Source: Pseudomonas sp. HN11
GTDB lineage: Bacteria > Pseudomonadota > Gammaproteobacteria > Pseudomonadales > Pseudomonadaceae
Length of the DNA stretch: 64,000 nt
Assembly: GCF_021390155.1 (NCBI RefSeq)
Contig: NZ_CP089985.1
Span: forward strand, 3,917,001-3,981,000
Direction: 5' to 3'
Part shown: positions 39,998-49,461 of the stretch, in pieces
Layout of the letters: each line of letters opens with the position of its first letter
Numbering within the stretch: the first letter of the stretch is position 1
Program-made: the position numbers and the translations under genes
Notes under the pieces: generated by a model
The model's input: the letters and a program-made list of their open reading frames with translations, nothing else
What the model was told of the DNA's origin: nothing
Databases searched by the model: none

Positions 39998-41393
39998 ACG
40001 ATCCATTTACCTACCCGGCTTGTGCGTGTTACTCAGCGCTTGCACTGGCAACCCGCCATCCGTCGACAGTGGTATAGCGCCGCCCACCGCCTGGCAATAT
40101 GCCGAACGCGTCACCGCCCAAACGACCAACCAGCAATGGTGGACACAATTTGGCAGCCCGCAACTCAACCGCCTGGTCGATCAGGCGCGCCGTGACAGTT
40201 TCGATGTGGCCGCCGCCACCGCGCGCGTGCGCCAAGCCCAAGCCAGCGCCGTGATAGCCGGCGCGCCGTTGCTGCCGGAGGTGAAGTTAAACCTCGCCAC
40301 CAGCCACCAGAAATTACTGCGTGGTCCGGGCGGACCGGACCTTGACGCGACCCGCAGCGATGACGCCGTCGACAACTTCGGCGCCAACCTCACCGCCAGT
40401 TACGAAGTGGACTTCTGGGGTGGCCGCGCTGCCGCCCGTGACAGCGCCCTGCACAGCCTGCGCGCCAGCGAGTTTGACCAGGCCACCGTGGAATTGACCT
40501 TGCTCAGCAGCGTGGCGGACCGCTATGCCCAGACCCTCGCCGCCCACCAGCGCGAGCAGATCGCCGCGCTGAACCTGACCAATGCGCGCAACGTGCTCGA
40601 TCTGGTGCAGACCCGCTATGACGCCGGCTCCGCCACCGCCCTGGAACTGGCCCAGCAAAAAAGCCTGGTGGCCAGCCAGCAACGCCAGATGCCGCTGATC
40701 CAGCAATTGGCCGAAGAATCGCGGATCACCCTGGCCGCCCTGCTCGGCCAGCCGGTGCAGGCCCTGGACCTGGGCTCTGAAACCTTCCAGGCCCTGACCT
40801 GGCCAACCATCGGCGCAGGCATGCCCAGCCAATTGCTCAGTCGCCGACCTGACATTGCCAAGGCCGAAGCGCAACTGGCGGCGGCGCAGGCCGACGTCAC
40901 CGTGGCCCGCGCCGCCATGCTGCCCGCCCTCACCCTCGGCGCAACCCTGGGTTCCGATGCCTACAAAGCCCTGGATGTGCTGCGCAGCCCCTACTACACA
41001 CTGACCGCCGGCCTGGTGGGACCAATCTTCAACAATGGCCGTTTAAGTGCTGAACGCGACAAGGCCCGCGCACGTCAGGATGAACTGCTGCAAAGCTATC
41101 GTGGGGCGATCATCAACGGCTTTGCCGACGTGGAAAAATCCCTCAGCAGCATTACCCGCCTCGACCAGCAGCGACAATGGCAAAGCGAAGAACTGCAACA
41201 GGCACAGAGTGCGTTCCAGATCGCTGAAAGCCGCTACCAGGCCGGCGCCGAAGACCTGCTCACCGTACTGGAAACCCAGCGCACCCTGTACGCGGCCCAG
41301 GACCAGAACGTACAGCTGCGGCTGGCGCGCCTGCAAGCCGGCATCGCGCTGTACAAGGCACTGGGGGGTGGGTGGCAGACAACGATCCGATAA
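39990..41393 (+). CDS. opmQ: Outer membrane factor of the pyoverdine exporter
   Basis: 467 residues, with lipoprotein signal [18 protein letters not shown] (lipid-attached Cys18). Two OEP repeats: [20 protein letters not shown] and [20 protein letters not shown] mark the strands and helices; ends YKALGGGW. Forms the exit duct with PvdR and PvdT. Third gene of a compact iron-regulated operon. Confidence 0.94.
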   Translation: MNKRSIYLPGLCVLLSACTGNPPSVDSGIAPPTAWQYAERVTAQTTNQQWWTQFGSPQLNRLVDQARRDSFDVAAATARVRQAQASAVIAGAPLLPEVKLNLATSHQKLLRGPGGPDLDATRSDDAVDNFGANLTASYEVDFWGGRAAARDSALHSLRASEFDQATVELTLLSSVADRYAQTLAAHQREQIAALNLTNARNVLDLVQTRYDAGSATALELAQQKSLVASQQRQMPLIQQLAEESRITLAALLGQPVQALDLGSETFQALTWPTIGAGMPSQLLSRRPDIAKAEAQLAAAQADVTVARAAMLPALTLGATLGSDAYKALDVLRSPYYTLTAGLVGPIFNNGRLSAERDKARARQDELLQSYRGAIINGFADVEKSLSSITRLDQQRQWQSEELQQAQSAFQIAESRYQAGAEDLLTVLETQRTLYAAQDQNVQLRLARLQAGIALYKALGGGWQTTIR

Positions 41394-41496
41394 ACAAAAC
41401 TCCAAATTCCCACACAGTCCGCCTAATACCCCTACATTCTTCTGCCTAAGGTCCTTGGTAAAAAGCCGCTATCACACGGTTGCCCAGGACCTCTAA

Positions 41497-42246
41497 ATGA
41501 TTGCTGCGAAACACCTGATGTGTGCCTGCCTCTGGCTGACAGCAAGGCTTGCCTCAGCCCAACCGCTGATCCCCCCCACCGCCATTGACTGGCTGCTGGA
41601 CTGTCCCTTGCCCACCCTTGAACGCCTGGACCGGGCGGTACTGGAACGTACCCAATGCGGCACAGTGAGCGTACCGCGCAATCATGCCGCGCCCCGCCAG
41701 GGCAGGCTGCGTCTGTACGTTACCCGCGTCGGTGCCCGCGATCCGCTGAGCCGTGAAGGCGTGATCATTGCCCTGGCCGGCGACGCCGCCAAAAAGAATC
41801 AGGTCGGCACCTTTGTCATCCACCTGGCCAGCCTGTGGAGCTCACACGCCCACCAGACCTATCGCAAGCTGGTGGACCGTTACGACATCATCGAGCTCAG
41901 CACCCGCGACCTGAGTACCGAGAATGGAATCGAGCAGGCCACCCAGGACCTGGAGTTCGTACGCTCCCAACTCGGGGAAGCTCAATTGCGTTATCTGGGC
42001 AATGCCGACAGCGCGCGCCTGGGCAACCGCTACGCCGCCCTGTTCCCCGAGCGGGTTGTACGCATGGTGCTGATCAACGCGCAACCGACTGATACGGCCA
42101 CTCCACTGGTCGAACAATTGCGCCTCAAAGAGCCCGTCGAGCACAACGCCAGCGGTTGTATCAACCGCTGGGTTGGCGACTATCTGATCCATGGCAAACA
42201 TCCGCCGCTTTCATCCCGATGCCTGGACACCCGCACACCGCAATGA
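41497..42246 (+). CDS. Secreted alpha/beta-hydrolase-like protein, apparently without the nucleophile motif
   Basis: 249 residues with a signal peptide ending near ARLASA. The sequence follows TAP/proline-iminopeptidase-like hydrolases in part: CGTVSVPRNHAAPRQGRLRL, DLEFVRSQLGEAQLRYLGN, NRYAALFPERVVRMVLINAQ. Where homologues have GYSYG around the catalytic Ser, this protein reads GNADS. It is also about half the usual length and stops after CINRWVGDYLIHGKHPP. It may be an inactive or decaying family member, or a binding protein. It lies 103 bases after opmQ with no evident link. The frame is intact, so I call it a CDS. Confidence 0.6.
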   Translation: MIAAKHLMCACLWLTARLASAQPLIPPTAIDWLLDCPLPTLERLDRAVLERTQCGTVSVPRNHAAPRQGRLRLYVTRVGARDPLSREGVIIALAGDAAKKNQVGTFVIHLASLWSSHAHQTYRKLVDRYDIIELSTRDLSTENGIEQATQDLEFVRSQLGEAQLRYLGNADSARLGNRYAALFPERVVRMVLINAQPTDTATPLVEQLRLKEPVEHNASGCINRWVGDYLIHGKHPPLSSRCLDTRTPQ

Positions 42247-42251
42247 GCCAG

Positions 42252-42479
42252 TCAGCGCCCCACCTCCAATGTAGGGCGGGTGGTCAAGTCGTCGCGAGCG
42301 GATTTTCGATGTAGCTCGGACAGGTCAATCTTGTCCTTTCCTGAAACAAAATCAGTGATTCTATCGGGCCGGTCCGGCGTCGATTACTTGGTGCTCAGAA
42401 ACCGGTAGGTATTCTTGCCTCCATTGCCCGTCATCACATTTTGTGCTCGGTCACTGATAGTGGGCTGGCGGTTTTTCTG
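42252..42479 (-). pseudogene. Decayed RTX/serralysin-type C-terminal secretion domain
   Basis: Leftward, one frame reads NVMTGNGGKNTYRFLSTK, a TAA stop (42386-42384), then STPDRPDRITDFVSGKDKID and LSELHRKSARDDL. This matches the end of RTX proteins (GGxGxDTF...DxIxDFxxGxDKIDLS). Only about 75 codons remain, with no calcium-repeat array or upstream protease or lipase domain. It shows loss of a type I secreted protein at this site. Confidence 0.65.
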
Positions 42480-42740
42480 AATTGATAGGAAACATCTGTC
42501 TCCCCGTCTCCGTTAACATCGTGCCATCAGTCCCCAGTGCGAGTCAGCTCGTCGGCTGCCCGCGTACGCCTCCTCAATCAGATTTTTCAGCAACCGCCCG
42601 CTTTCCGCATGCCACTGGCCACTACCCGAATTACGACCGAAGCTCATTGAAAACGACATATCCGTCGCGCCCCGATTGACGTGTTGTAGATCATCCGCCT
42701 AAGGTCAATTTATCCGCATTAATAGGATAAATAGAATCCA
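42480..42740. promoter_or_regulatory. Upstream region of the GntR-led operon
   Basis: Together with the RTX remnant this is a 494-base stretch between genes. I find no intact gene. TTGACG at 42677 with TAAGGT 18 bases further is a weak promoter candidate, and a palindrome follows at 42708-42732. Confidence 0.4.
42708..42732. promoter_or_regulatory. ATTTATCC-N9-GGATAAAT palindrome, candidate GntR operator
   Basis: Perfect 8-base arms end eight bases before the GntR start codon, a position suited to autoregulation. No second copy was noticed before the ABC transporter genes. Confidence 0.45.
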
Positions 42741-43511
42741 ATGCTCAGCCGCCCGCTACGACGCAAACGCCAGAAGCTGTCCGATGTGATTGTCGAGTCG
42801 GTCAAGCGCTCCATTGTCACTGATGCCTTGAAACCCGGTGACCGCCTGCCTACCGAACGCGAGTTGATGGAAAGCTTCCAGTGCTCCAAAGGCTCGGCCC
42901 GCGAAGCGCTCAAGGCGCTGGAAGTGGAAGGCCTGGTGAGCACACGCACCGGCCCCAGCGGCGGCGCCTACCTGAACCAGGCCGGCACCGAGCCGGCCAG
43001 CCGGGCGTTGCGTAACTACCTGCACTTCCAGCACCTGGACGGTGAGCAGGTGTACCAGCTGCGCAAAGTTATCGAGGTGGAGCTGGCGGTGTCGGTGCTC
43101 GGACGCTTGAGCGAAGACGACTACCAGGCCCTGCAAGACAACGTGGATTTTTGCAGCGCGCCCGAAGACAGCGAAGCCGGCCAGCGTGAACAGCGCCTTG
43201 CGGAACTGGAATTCCATAACCTGCTGGCCAAGGCCTGCCCCAACCCGTTGCTGAGTTTCATGGCGCAGTTCCTCAATGACCTGCTGCGCGACCTGGTGGT
43301 GCTGAAAAAAGCCTACAAGCCCAAGCGCAAGAAGTTCGACGCCGCCAACCTCGACTATCACAAACAGCTGCTGATCGCCTTTCGTGCCGGGGATGAAAGC
43401 GCGGTGCGCAGCTTGATGCATGAACACATGTGCGATGCCGAACACCACATGACCGCCCTTGAAGGCCAAGTCAGCCCGCACTTTCTATTGGAGTTCGATC
43501 ACCACCACTGA
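42741..43511 (+). CDS. GntR-family (FadR/FCD subfamily) transcriptional regulator
   Basis: 256 residues: winged HTH (LPTERELMESFQCSKGSARE ALKALEVEGLVSTR, about 34-68, shown in two pieces) and an all-helical FCD ligand domain (VIEVELAVSVLGRL, ELEFHNLLAKACPNPLLSF, MHEHMCDAEHHM with metal/ligand His). Such proteins usually repress and respond to small carboxylates. Its place at the head of the Liv-type ABC, amidohydrolase and amidase operon suggests that it senses their substrate. The 94-base gap to the binding-protein gene could hold an internal promoter. Confidence 0.9.
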   Translation: MLSRPLRRKRQKLSDVIVESVKRSIVTDALKPGDRLPTERELMESFQCSKGSAREALKALEVEGLVSTRTGPSGGAYLNQAGTEPASRALRNYLHFQHLDGEQVYQLRKVIEVELAVSVLGRLSEDDYQALQDNVDFCSAPEDSEAGQREQRLAELEFHNLLAKACPNPLLSFMAQFLNDLLRDLVVLKKAYKPKRKKFDAANLDYHKQLLIAFRAGDESAVRSLMHEHMCDAEHHMTALEGQVSPHFLLEFDHHH

Positions 43512-43605
43512 CACGCCCCATCCAATAACAGGCCTGCCCACAGGCCCTTGCTCCACCGTATCGCCATTGCCACTCCTGCCAATAACTAAACCAGGGAGTC
43601 ACCCC

Positions 43606-44808
43606 ATGCAGCGTCGTACGTTGTTGAAAGCCAGTCTCACCGCAGCCGCCACCCTCAGCCTCCCGCTGGGCATTCGGCCTGCATTCGCCGCCGAGCCCTT
43701 TACCTTTTACGGCCTCAAGTCCATGTCTGGCGCCTTTGCCAGCTATGGCAAGTTTGCCGACATGGGTTCGCGCCTGGCAGTGGAACAGCACCCCGAGCTG
43801 CTCGGCCGCCCGCTGAATTACAAGGTGATCGACACCGAAGGCAACGCCGGCAAGGCCGTGCGCAAGGTACAGGAGGCCATCCAGCAGGACGGCGCGCGGT
43901 TCTTCCAGGGCTGCACCCTATCGTCCTCGGCGCTGGCGGTGGCCAAGGAAGTGGACAAGGTCGGTGGTGTATTCATGACCCCCGTGGGCGCCGATGAAGT
44001 CACCGGCAAGGACTGCAACAAGGCGACCTTCCGCTGGTCGGTGCCCACCTATGGCGCGATCCGCGAAACCATGGTGCCGTTGATCAAGCTGCTGCCGGAC
44101 GCCAAGCGCTGGTACACCATCACCCCGCAATACGTGTTCGGCGAAGCGCTGCTCGAAGGCGCGAAGAATGTCCTCAAGGAAAACGGCCTGGAACACATCG
44201 GTAACAGTTACCACTCGTTGCAGGAGCAGGAATTCTCCGGCTACCTGACCAATGCCATCGCCGCCAAACCCGATGTACTGGTGCTGCTCAACTTCGGCAG
44301 CCAGTCTTCCAACACCCTGCGCCAGGCGGTCAACTTCGGCATCAAGGAACGCATGAAAGTGCTGCTGGTGTGGTCGGCCGGCCTCGACCAGTTCCAGGAA
44401 CTGGGCAGCGATGTGCTGGAAGGCGTGTACCTTGGCGCGCAGTACTGGCACCAGGTCGATACCCCGCTCAACCGTGAATTGGTCAAGCTCACCCAAGCCA
44501 GATACGGCATTAACCCTACCTACCCGCTGGCCGCCGACTACATCAGCACCAAGGTCATGCTCGAAGCCATCATTTCCACCGGCAGCGTAGACGGGCCGAC
44601 CGTGGCCAAGGCCCTGCAGGGCCTGAGCTACGAAGGACCCACCGGCAAGGAGTCGATCCGCGCCGGCGATCACCAGGTGATCAAGGACTACTACCTGCTG
44701 ATCGGCAAGGCCACTGCCGACATGGCCGACAAGGATGATCTGGCCAAGGTGCTCAGCGCCGGCCAGTCGTTCCCGCCCGTGGAAGCCACGGGCTGCACGC
44801 TCGGCTGA
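43606..44808 (+). CDS. LivK-like ABC substrate-binding protein
   Basis: 400 residues from ATG 43606. The N terminus has twin arginines, [20 protein letters not shown], and cleavage near AFAAEP, so Tat export is possible. Mature part is a periplasmic binding protein type I (Peripla_BP_6): YGLKSMSGAFASYGKFADMG, VIDTEGNAGKAVRKVQEAIQ, GCTLSSSALAVAKEVDKVGG. Family ligands include branched-chain amino acids, urea and amides. The downstream hydrolase genes point to an N-carbamoyl or amide ligand rather than leucine. Confidence 0.88.
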   Translation: MQRRTLLKASLTAAATLSLPLGIRPAFAAEPFTFYGLKSMSGAFASYGKFADMGSRLAVEQHPELLGRPLNYKVIDTEGNAGKAVRKVQEAIQQDGARFFQGCTLSSSALAVAKEVDKVGGVFMTPVGADEVTGKDCNKATFRWSVPTYGAIRETMVPLIKLLPDAKRWYTITPQYVFGEALLEGAKNVLKENGLEHIGNSYHSLQEQEFSGYLTNAIAAKPDVLVLLNFGSQSSNTLRQAVNFGIKERMKVLLVWSAGLDQFQELGSDVLEGVYLGAQYWHQVDTPLNRELVKLTQARYGINPTYPLAADYISTKVMLEAIISTGSVDGPTVAKALQGLSYEGPTGKESIRAGDHQVIKDYYLLIGKATADMADKDDLAKVLSAGQSFPPVEATGCTLG

Positions 44809-44865
44809 TCCCCTGAATTTGGTAGCGCAGGGTCGTGCAAACGGCCTCCTGCAGAGGGTTACTGC

Positions 44866-45726
44866 ATGCTTAATCTTTACCTGTTCCAGATCCTCAACGG
44901 CCTCGGGCTGGGGATGATCTACTTCCTGATCGCGGTCGGGCTGACGATCATTTTCGGCCTGCTCAACTTCGTCAACTTCGCCCACGGCGCGTTCTTTTTG
45001 CTCGGCGCCTACATCTGCTACACCGCCGTGAGCCTCACCGGCAACTTCTGGCTGGCGCTGCTGATCGCGCCGCTGGTGGTGGCGGCGTTGGCCTGGGCCA
45101 TCGAGCGATTATTGATCCAGCGGATCTATCATTTGCCGCACATGTTCCAGATCCTGGTAACGCTGGGCATCGCGCTGATCATCCAGGAAGCCAGCGTGAT
45201 GATCTGGGGCCCGGTGGGTAAAAGCGTCGCCGTGCCGGACCTGCTGCGCGGCGTGCTGGTGGTGGGTGACTTCGTCTACCCCTACTACCGCCTGTTTCTG
45301 ATTGTGTTCTCCGGGCTGGTCGGCCTGGGCCTGTGGCTGCTGCTGGAGCGCACGCGCTTCGGCGCCCTGGTGCGGGCCGGCAGTGAAAGCACCGAAACCG
45401 TGTCGCTGCTGGGCACCGATATTTTCCGCCTGTTCTCCATGACCTTCGCCCTCGGCGTGGCCCTGGCCGGCGTTGCGGGCGTGCTGTTCGCCCCATTGCG
45501 CGGTGCCCAGCCCTTTGTCGGCCCTGAGATTCTCGGGGTGGCCTTCGTGGTGGTGGTGATTGGCGGCATGGGTTCGTTCAGCGGCGCGCTGGTCGGCGGT
45601 TTACTGGTGGGCGTGGTGCAAAGCCTGATGACCACACTCTGGCCCCAGGGGGCGAGCCTGATGATCTACGGCGCGATGGCCGTGGTGATTCTGGTCCGTC
45701 CCTACGGCCTGTTCGGGAGAGCCTGA
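44866..45726 (+). CDS. LivH-like ABC permease
   Basis: 286 residues, about eight helices. Opening LYLFQILNGLGLGMIYFLIA and LLNFVNFAHGAFFLLGAY are classic LivH; PLRGAQPFVGPEILGVAFVVVVIGG is the conserved C-terminal region (both split here). First permease of the importer, 57 bases after the binding-protein gene. Confidence 0.93.
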   Translation: MLNLYLFQILNGLGLGMIYFLIAVGLTIIFGLLNFVNFAHGAFFLLGAYICYTAVSLTGNFWLALLIAPLVVAALAWAIERLLIQRIYHLPHMFQILVTLGIALIIQEASVMIWGPVGKSVAVPDLLRGVLVVGDFVYPYYRLFLIVFSGLVGLGLWLLLERTRFGALVRAGSESTETVSLLGTDIFRLFSMTFALGVALAGVAGVLFAPLRGAQPFVGPEILGVAFVVVVIGGMGSFSGALVGGLLVGVVQSLMTTLWPQGASLMIYGAMAVVILVRPYGLFGRA

Positions 45727-45727
45727 C

Positions 45728-46738
45728 ATGAGCGAGAAAAATCCCCTGCCGTTTGCCAAGACGCAATCGCGCGCGATGTTGCTGTGGGTGTTGGCGGTGC
45801 TGATCGGCCTGCCCTTGATATTGCCCTCGGCGACCCTGGCCACCGAGATCCTGATCTTTGCCATGGCCGCCCTCGCCTGCAACCTGTTGTTGGGCTACAC
45901 CGGGCTGCTGTCGTTTGGCCAAGGTATCTTCTTCGGCGCCGGCGCGTACTGCGCAGCATTGCTGATGATCCACCTGCAAATGGGCCTGTTCACTGCGTTG
46001 CTCGGCGCTGCCGTGGCCGGTGGCTTCCTGGCCCTGCTGGTGGGCGCCCTGGCGATCCGTCGCACCGGTATCTACTTCGTGATGCTCACCCTCGCGTTCA
46101 GCCAGATGGCCTACTTCGTCGCCTACACCCTCAGCGACTGGACCGGTGGCGACAACGGCCTGCTCAGCGTGCCGCGCCCGGAAATCCGCCTGGGTGAAAC
46201 CGTGCTGCTGTCATTGGCCGACGCCCGCGCCTTCTACGGCTTTGTCGCGGTGCTGTTCCTGCTGATCTTCATCGGCGCACGCCGGGTGATTGCCTCGCCC
46301 TTCGGCAGCACGCTGATGGCGATCCGCGAAAACGAAGCCCGTGCCTCGGCCATCGGCTACGACACGCGCCACTTCAAGATTCTGGTGTTTGTGCTGTCCG
46401 GCGCCGTCACCGGAATTGCCGGGGCGCTGTACGCGATGCTGCTGCACTTTGTGCCGCTGTCGAATATCGACCTGGCGATGTCCGAGCACATCCTGATCAT
46501 GACCATCGTCGGCGGCACCGGCTCGCTGTTCGGCTCGTTGCTGGGCGCCAGCTCCATCGTGCTGCTCGGTGATTTCCTCTCCGACTTGTGGCCGCGTTGG
46601 CTGATGCTGCTGGGGGTGATTCTGATCCTGGTGGTGATCTTCATGCGCGGCGGTTTGTGGGGCGGCCTGGCGTCACTGTTCGAAAAGGTACGCGGCAATC
46701 GCAACACCGCCGTTGTCGCCAAGGAGGAGGGGCTATGA
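45728..46738 (+). CDS. LivM-like ABC permease
   Basis: 336 residues, about nine to ten helices. Typical LivM runs: NLLLGYTGLLSFGQGIFFGA, IRRTGIYFVMLTLAFSQM, GSTLMAIRENEARASAIGYD and VGGTGSLFGSLLGA. Its stop overlaps the next start (ATGA), coupling it to the LivG-like ATPase. Confidence 0.93.
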   Translation: MSEKNPLPFAKTQSRAMLLWVLAVLIGLPLILPSATLATEILIFAMAALACNLLLGYTGLLSFGQGIFFGAGAYCAALLMIHLQMGLFTALLGAAVAGGFLALLVGALAIRRTGIYFVMLTLAFSQMAYFVAYTLSDWTGGDNGLLSVPRPEIRLGETVLLSLADARAFYGFVAVLFLLIFIGARRVIASPFGSTLMAIRENEARASAIGYDTRHFKILVFVLSGAVTGIAGALYAMLLHFVPLSNIDLAMSEHILIMTIVGGTGSLFGSLLGASSIVLLGDFLSDLWPRWLMLLGVILILVVIFMRGGLWGGLASLFEKVRGNRNTAVVAKEEGL

Positions 46739-47484
46739 GCATCCTTTTGGAAACCAAAGACCTGGAACTGGCCTACGGCGCGTTCCACGCGGTGAACGGC
46801 GTGAACCTCAAGGTCGAGGCCGGCACCATCCACACCGTCATCGGGCCCAACGGCGCTGGCAAGACCAGCCTGTTCCACTGCCTCACCGGCGAACGCCAGG
46901 CCACCGCTGGGGCGATACATTTCGACGGCAGAAACCTGATACGTAAACCCGCCCACGGCCGCGTCGGCCTGGGCATGGCGCGCTCTTTCCAGCTCACCAG
47001 CCTGTTCCAGAACCTCAGCGTGCGTGAAAACCTGCGCCTCGCCGCCCAGGGCCGCGACGGTGCGCGCGCCTTGAATTTCTGGCGCCGTGTGGACAGCAAG
47101 CGCGAACACCTGGAAATGGCCGACCAGGTGCTGGAGCGACTGCAATTCACCGCGCGCGCCGACACCCTGGCCGGCGAGCTGTCCCACGGCCAACAGCGGG
47201 TGCTGGAGGTGGGCATGTCGATCTGCTCGAAACCAAAACTGCTGATGCTGGATGAGCCGACCTCGGGCATGGGCATCGACGACATACCGATCATGACCCA
47301 ACTGATCAGCGACCTCGGCCGCGACCACACGGTGCTGCTGATCGAACACAACATGAGCATTGTCATGTCCATCAGCCAACGCATCACAGTGATGAGCCAC
47401 GGCCAGATCCTGGTGGAAGGTACGCCGGAATTCGTGCGCGCCGATGAACGTGTGCGCACTGCGTACCTTGGGGAGGCTGCCTGA
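46735..47484 (+). CDS. LivG-like ABC ATP-binding protein
   Basis: 249 residues from ATG 46735 with AAGGAGGAGG upstream, a very strong ribosome site. Walker A GPNGAGKTS, ARSFQLTSLFQNLSVRENLR, signature LSHGQQRVLEVG, Walker B LLMLDEPTSGMG. Pairs with the LivF-like ATPase encoded next (TGATG overlap). Confidence 0.94.
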   Translation: MSILLETKDLELAYGAFHAVNGVNLKVEAGTIHTVIGPNGAGKTSLFHCLTGERQATAGAIHFDGRNLIRKPAHGRVGLGMARSFQLTSLFQNLSVRENLRLAAQGRDGARALNFWRRVDSKREHLEMADQVLERLQFTARADTLAGELSHGQQRVLEVGMSICSKPKLLMLDEPTSGMGIDDIPIMTQLISDLGRDHTVLLIEHNMSIVMSISQRITVMSHGQILVEGTPEFVRADERVRTAYLGEAA

Positions 47485-48179
47485 TGCTGATCGTCGAGAA
47501 TATCCACTCCTACTACGATAAGAGTCACGTACTGGAAGGCGTGTCGCTGACCGTCAACCCCGGTGAACTGGTGACGCTGCTGGGGCGGAACGGCGCCGGC
47601 AAGACCACCACCCTGCGCAGCATCCTCGGCATCATCAGCCCGCGCCAGGGCCAGATCCACTTCAACGGCCGGGCGCTGGTGGGCCAGAAGATCTTTGAAA
47701 TCGCCCGCCAGGGCTTGGCGTTGGTGCCGGAGAACCGTGGGATTTTCCGCATGCTCACGGTCGAGGAAAACCTGCGCATCGCCGCGCGCAAGACCAGCCG
47801 CTGGCAGCTCGAAGATGTCTACGGCATGTTCCCGCGCCTCAAGGAACGGCGCAAAAACGCCGGCCACGCGCTGTCCGGCGGCGAGCAACAGATGCTCGCC
47901 ATCGCCCGCGCGCTGCTCAACGACCCCAAGCTGCTGATCCTTGATGAACCCACTGAAGGCCTGGCCCCGGTGATCGTCGACGAGCTGGTGAAGATCCTGC
48001 GCAAGGTCAAGGACGACGGCCTGCCGGTGCTGCTGGTGGAACAGAACCTGATGGTCTGCGACAAGCTCGCCGACCGCCATTACGTGCTCGAACAAGGCCG
48101 CGTGGTCTACGAGGGCAGCGCCGCCGCCTTCCGCGCCGACCCGACCATCAAGAACCGTTATTTGGCCCTGAGTGCCTGA
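47484..48179 (+). CDS. LivF-like ABC ATP-binding protein
   Basis: 231 residues. Walker A GRNGAGKTT, VPENRGIFRMLTVEENLRIA, signature LSGGEQQMLAIARALL, Walker B LLILDEPTEGLAPVIVDEL. Second ATPase of the Liv-type importer. The amidohydrolase starts 13 bases later. Confidence 0.94.
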   Translation: MLIVENIHSYYDKSHVLEGVSLTVNPGELVTLLGRNGAGKTTTLRSILGIISPRQGQIHFNGRALVGQKIFEIARQGLALVPENRGIFRMLTVEENLRIAARKTSRWQLEDVYGMFPRLKERRKNAGHALSGGEQQMLAIARALLNDPKLLILDEPTEGLAPVIVDELVKILRKVKDDGLPVLLVEQNLMVCDKLADRHYVLEQGRVVYEGSAAAFRADPTIKNRYLALSA

Positions 48180-48192
48180 CCGGAGATTGCAG

Positions 48193-49461
48193 ATGAATAG
48201 TTTTGCGCAACCGCTCAAGAGCAACGCCCCGCTGATCAACCGCGACCGCCTGTGGCAATCGCTGATGGACCTGGCCCGACTGGGCGCCACCGCCAAGGGC
48301 GGCGTGTGTCGCCTGGCACTGACCGACCTCGACCGCCAGGCTCGCGATCTGTTTGTGCAATGGTGCGAGGCCGCCGGGTGCAGCGTGAGCATCGACGCCA
48401 TCGGCAACATCTTTGCGCGCCGTACCGGGCGCAACCCCGCCCTGCCCCCGGTAATGACCGGCAGCCATATCGACACTCAACCCACCGGTGGCAAGTTCGA
48501 CGGGTGCTACGGGGTGATGGCGGGACTGGAAGTCATCCGTACCTTGAATGATTTGAACATCGAAACCCAGGCGCCGATTGAAGTCGTGGTGTGGACCAAC
48601 GAAGAAGGCTCGCGTTTCCCGCCGTGCATGATGGGCTCCGGGGTGTTTGCCGGTAAGTTCGATTTGCAGGACACCCTCGACAAGCTGGATGATCAGGGCC
48701 TGTCGGTCGGCGCAGAATTGCAGCGCATCGGCTATGCAGGTTCCCGCGCGGTACTCGGCCATCCGGTGGGTGCGTATTTCGAGGCGCATATCGAACAGGG
48801 CCCGTTGCTGGAAGACCAGGCCACCACCATTGGCGTGGTGATGGGTTGCCTGGGCCAGAAGTGGTTCGACCTGACCTTCACCGGCGTCGAAGCCCACGCC
48901 GGCCCGACGCCGATGCACCTGCGCAAGGACGCCCTGGTCGGCGCCGCCGAGGTGGTCAGCGCGGTCAACCGCATCGCCCATCAGCAGCAACCCCACGCCT
49001 GCGGCACGGTGGGGTGCCTGAACCTGCACCCCGGTTCGCGCAACGTGATTCCCGGCCAGGTGCACATGACCCTCGACCTGCGCCACCTGCACGCGGACAC
49101 GCTGCAAGCCATGGTCGATGAAGTGCGCGGCGTGATCGAAGCCACGGCCGCCAGGCACGGGTTGACGTTCGAACTGACCCCCACCGCCGACTTCCCACCG
49201 CTGGACTTCGCCCCGGCCTGCGTCAACGCCGTGCGTGAAGGCGCCGAGGCCTTGGGCTTGAGCCATATGGACATCGTCAGCGGCGCCGGGCACGACGCGA
49301 TTTTTGTCGCCGAACTCGGCCCGGCCGGGATGATCTTCGTGCCGTGCGAAGGCGGCATCAGCCATAACGAAATCGAAAACGCCGCGCCGGACGACCTGGC
49401 GGCGGGCTGCGCGGTATTGCTGCGGGCCATGGTTAATGCAGCCCAGGGGGAAATCGCATGA
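48193..49461 (+). CDS. Zn-dependent amidohydrolase, close paralogue of the pyrimidine-cluster enzyme
   Basis: 422 residues from ATG 48193 with CGGAG upstream; an upstream in-frame start at 48172 would overlap the livF end. M20 carbamoylase motifs are intact: MTGSHIDTQPTGGKFDG, WTNEEGSRFPPCMMGSGVF, HIEQGPLLED, GGISHNEIE. The protein is about three quarters identical by eye to the product of 660-1943. It should hydrolyse an N-carbamoyl (ureido) group. Its operon (Liv-type importer, amidase) differs from the uracil pathway, so the substrate may be another ureido acid. The stop overlaps the amidase start (ATGA). Confidence 0.87.
   Translation: MNSFAQPLKSNAPLINRDRLWQSLMDLARLGATAKGGVCRLALTDLDRQARDLFVQWCEAAGCSVSIDAIGNIFARRTGRNPALPPVMTGSHIDTQPTGGKFDGCYGVMAGLEVIRTLNDLNIETQAPIEVVVWTNEEGSRFPPCMMGSGVFAGKFDLQDTLDKLDDQGLSVGAELQRIGYAGSRAVLGHPVGAYFEAHIEQGPLLEDQATTIGVVMGCLGQKWFDLTFTGVEAHAGPTPMHLRKDALVGAAEVVSAVNRIAHQQQPHACGTVGCLNLHPGSRNVIPGQVHMTLDLRHLHADTLQAMVDEVRGVIEATAARHGLTFELTPTADFPPLDFAPACVNAVREGAEALGLSHMDIVSGAGHDAIFVAELGPAGMIFVPCEGGISHNEIENAAPDDLAAGCAVLLRAMVNAAQGEIA

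Noticed and set aside
42480..42540. Minus-strand peptide with DVNGDGETDVSYQF as an FG-GAP or EF-hand-like remnant linked to the RTX domain
   Set aside because: It is too short and in a different frame from the RTX remnant, so it cannot be supported.
42482..42679. 65-codon plus-strand open frame upstream of the GntR gene
   Set aside because: No ribosome site, no family resemblance and unusual composition; the region is better explained as a promoter and decayed DNA.
46773..48476. 567-codon open frame antisense to the LivG/LivF-like genes
   Set aside because: The sense-strand ABC ATPases are certain; the antisense peptide is low-complexity Arg/Ser/Ala sequence.
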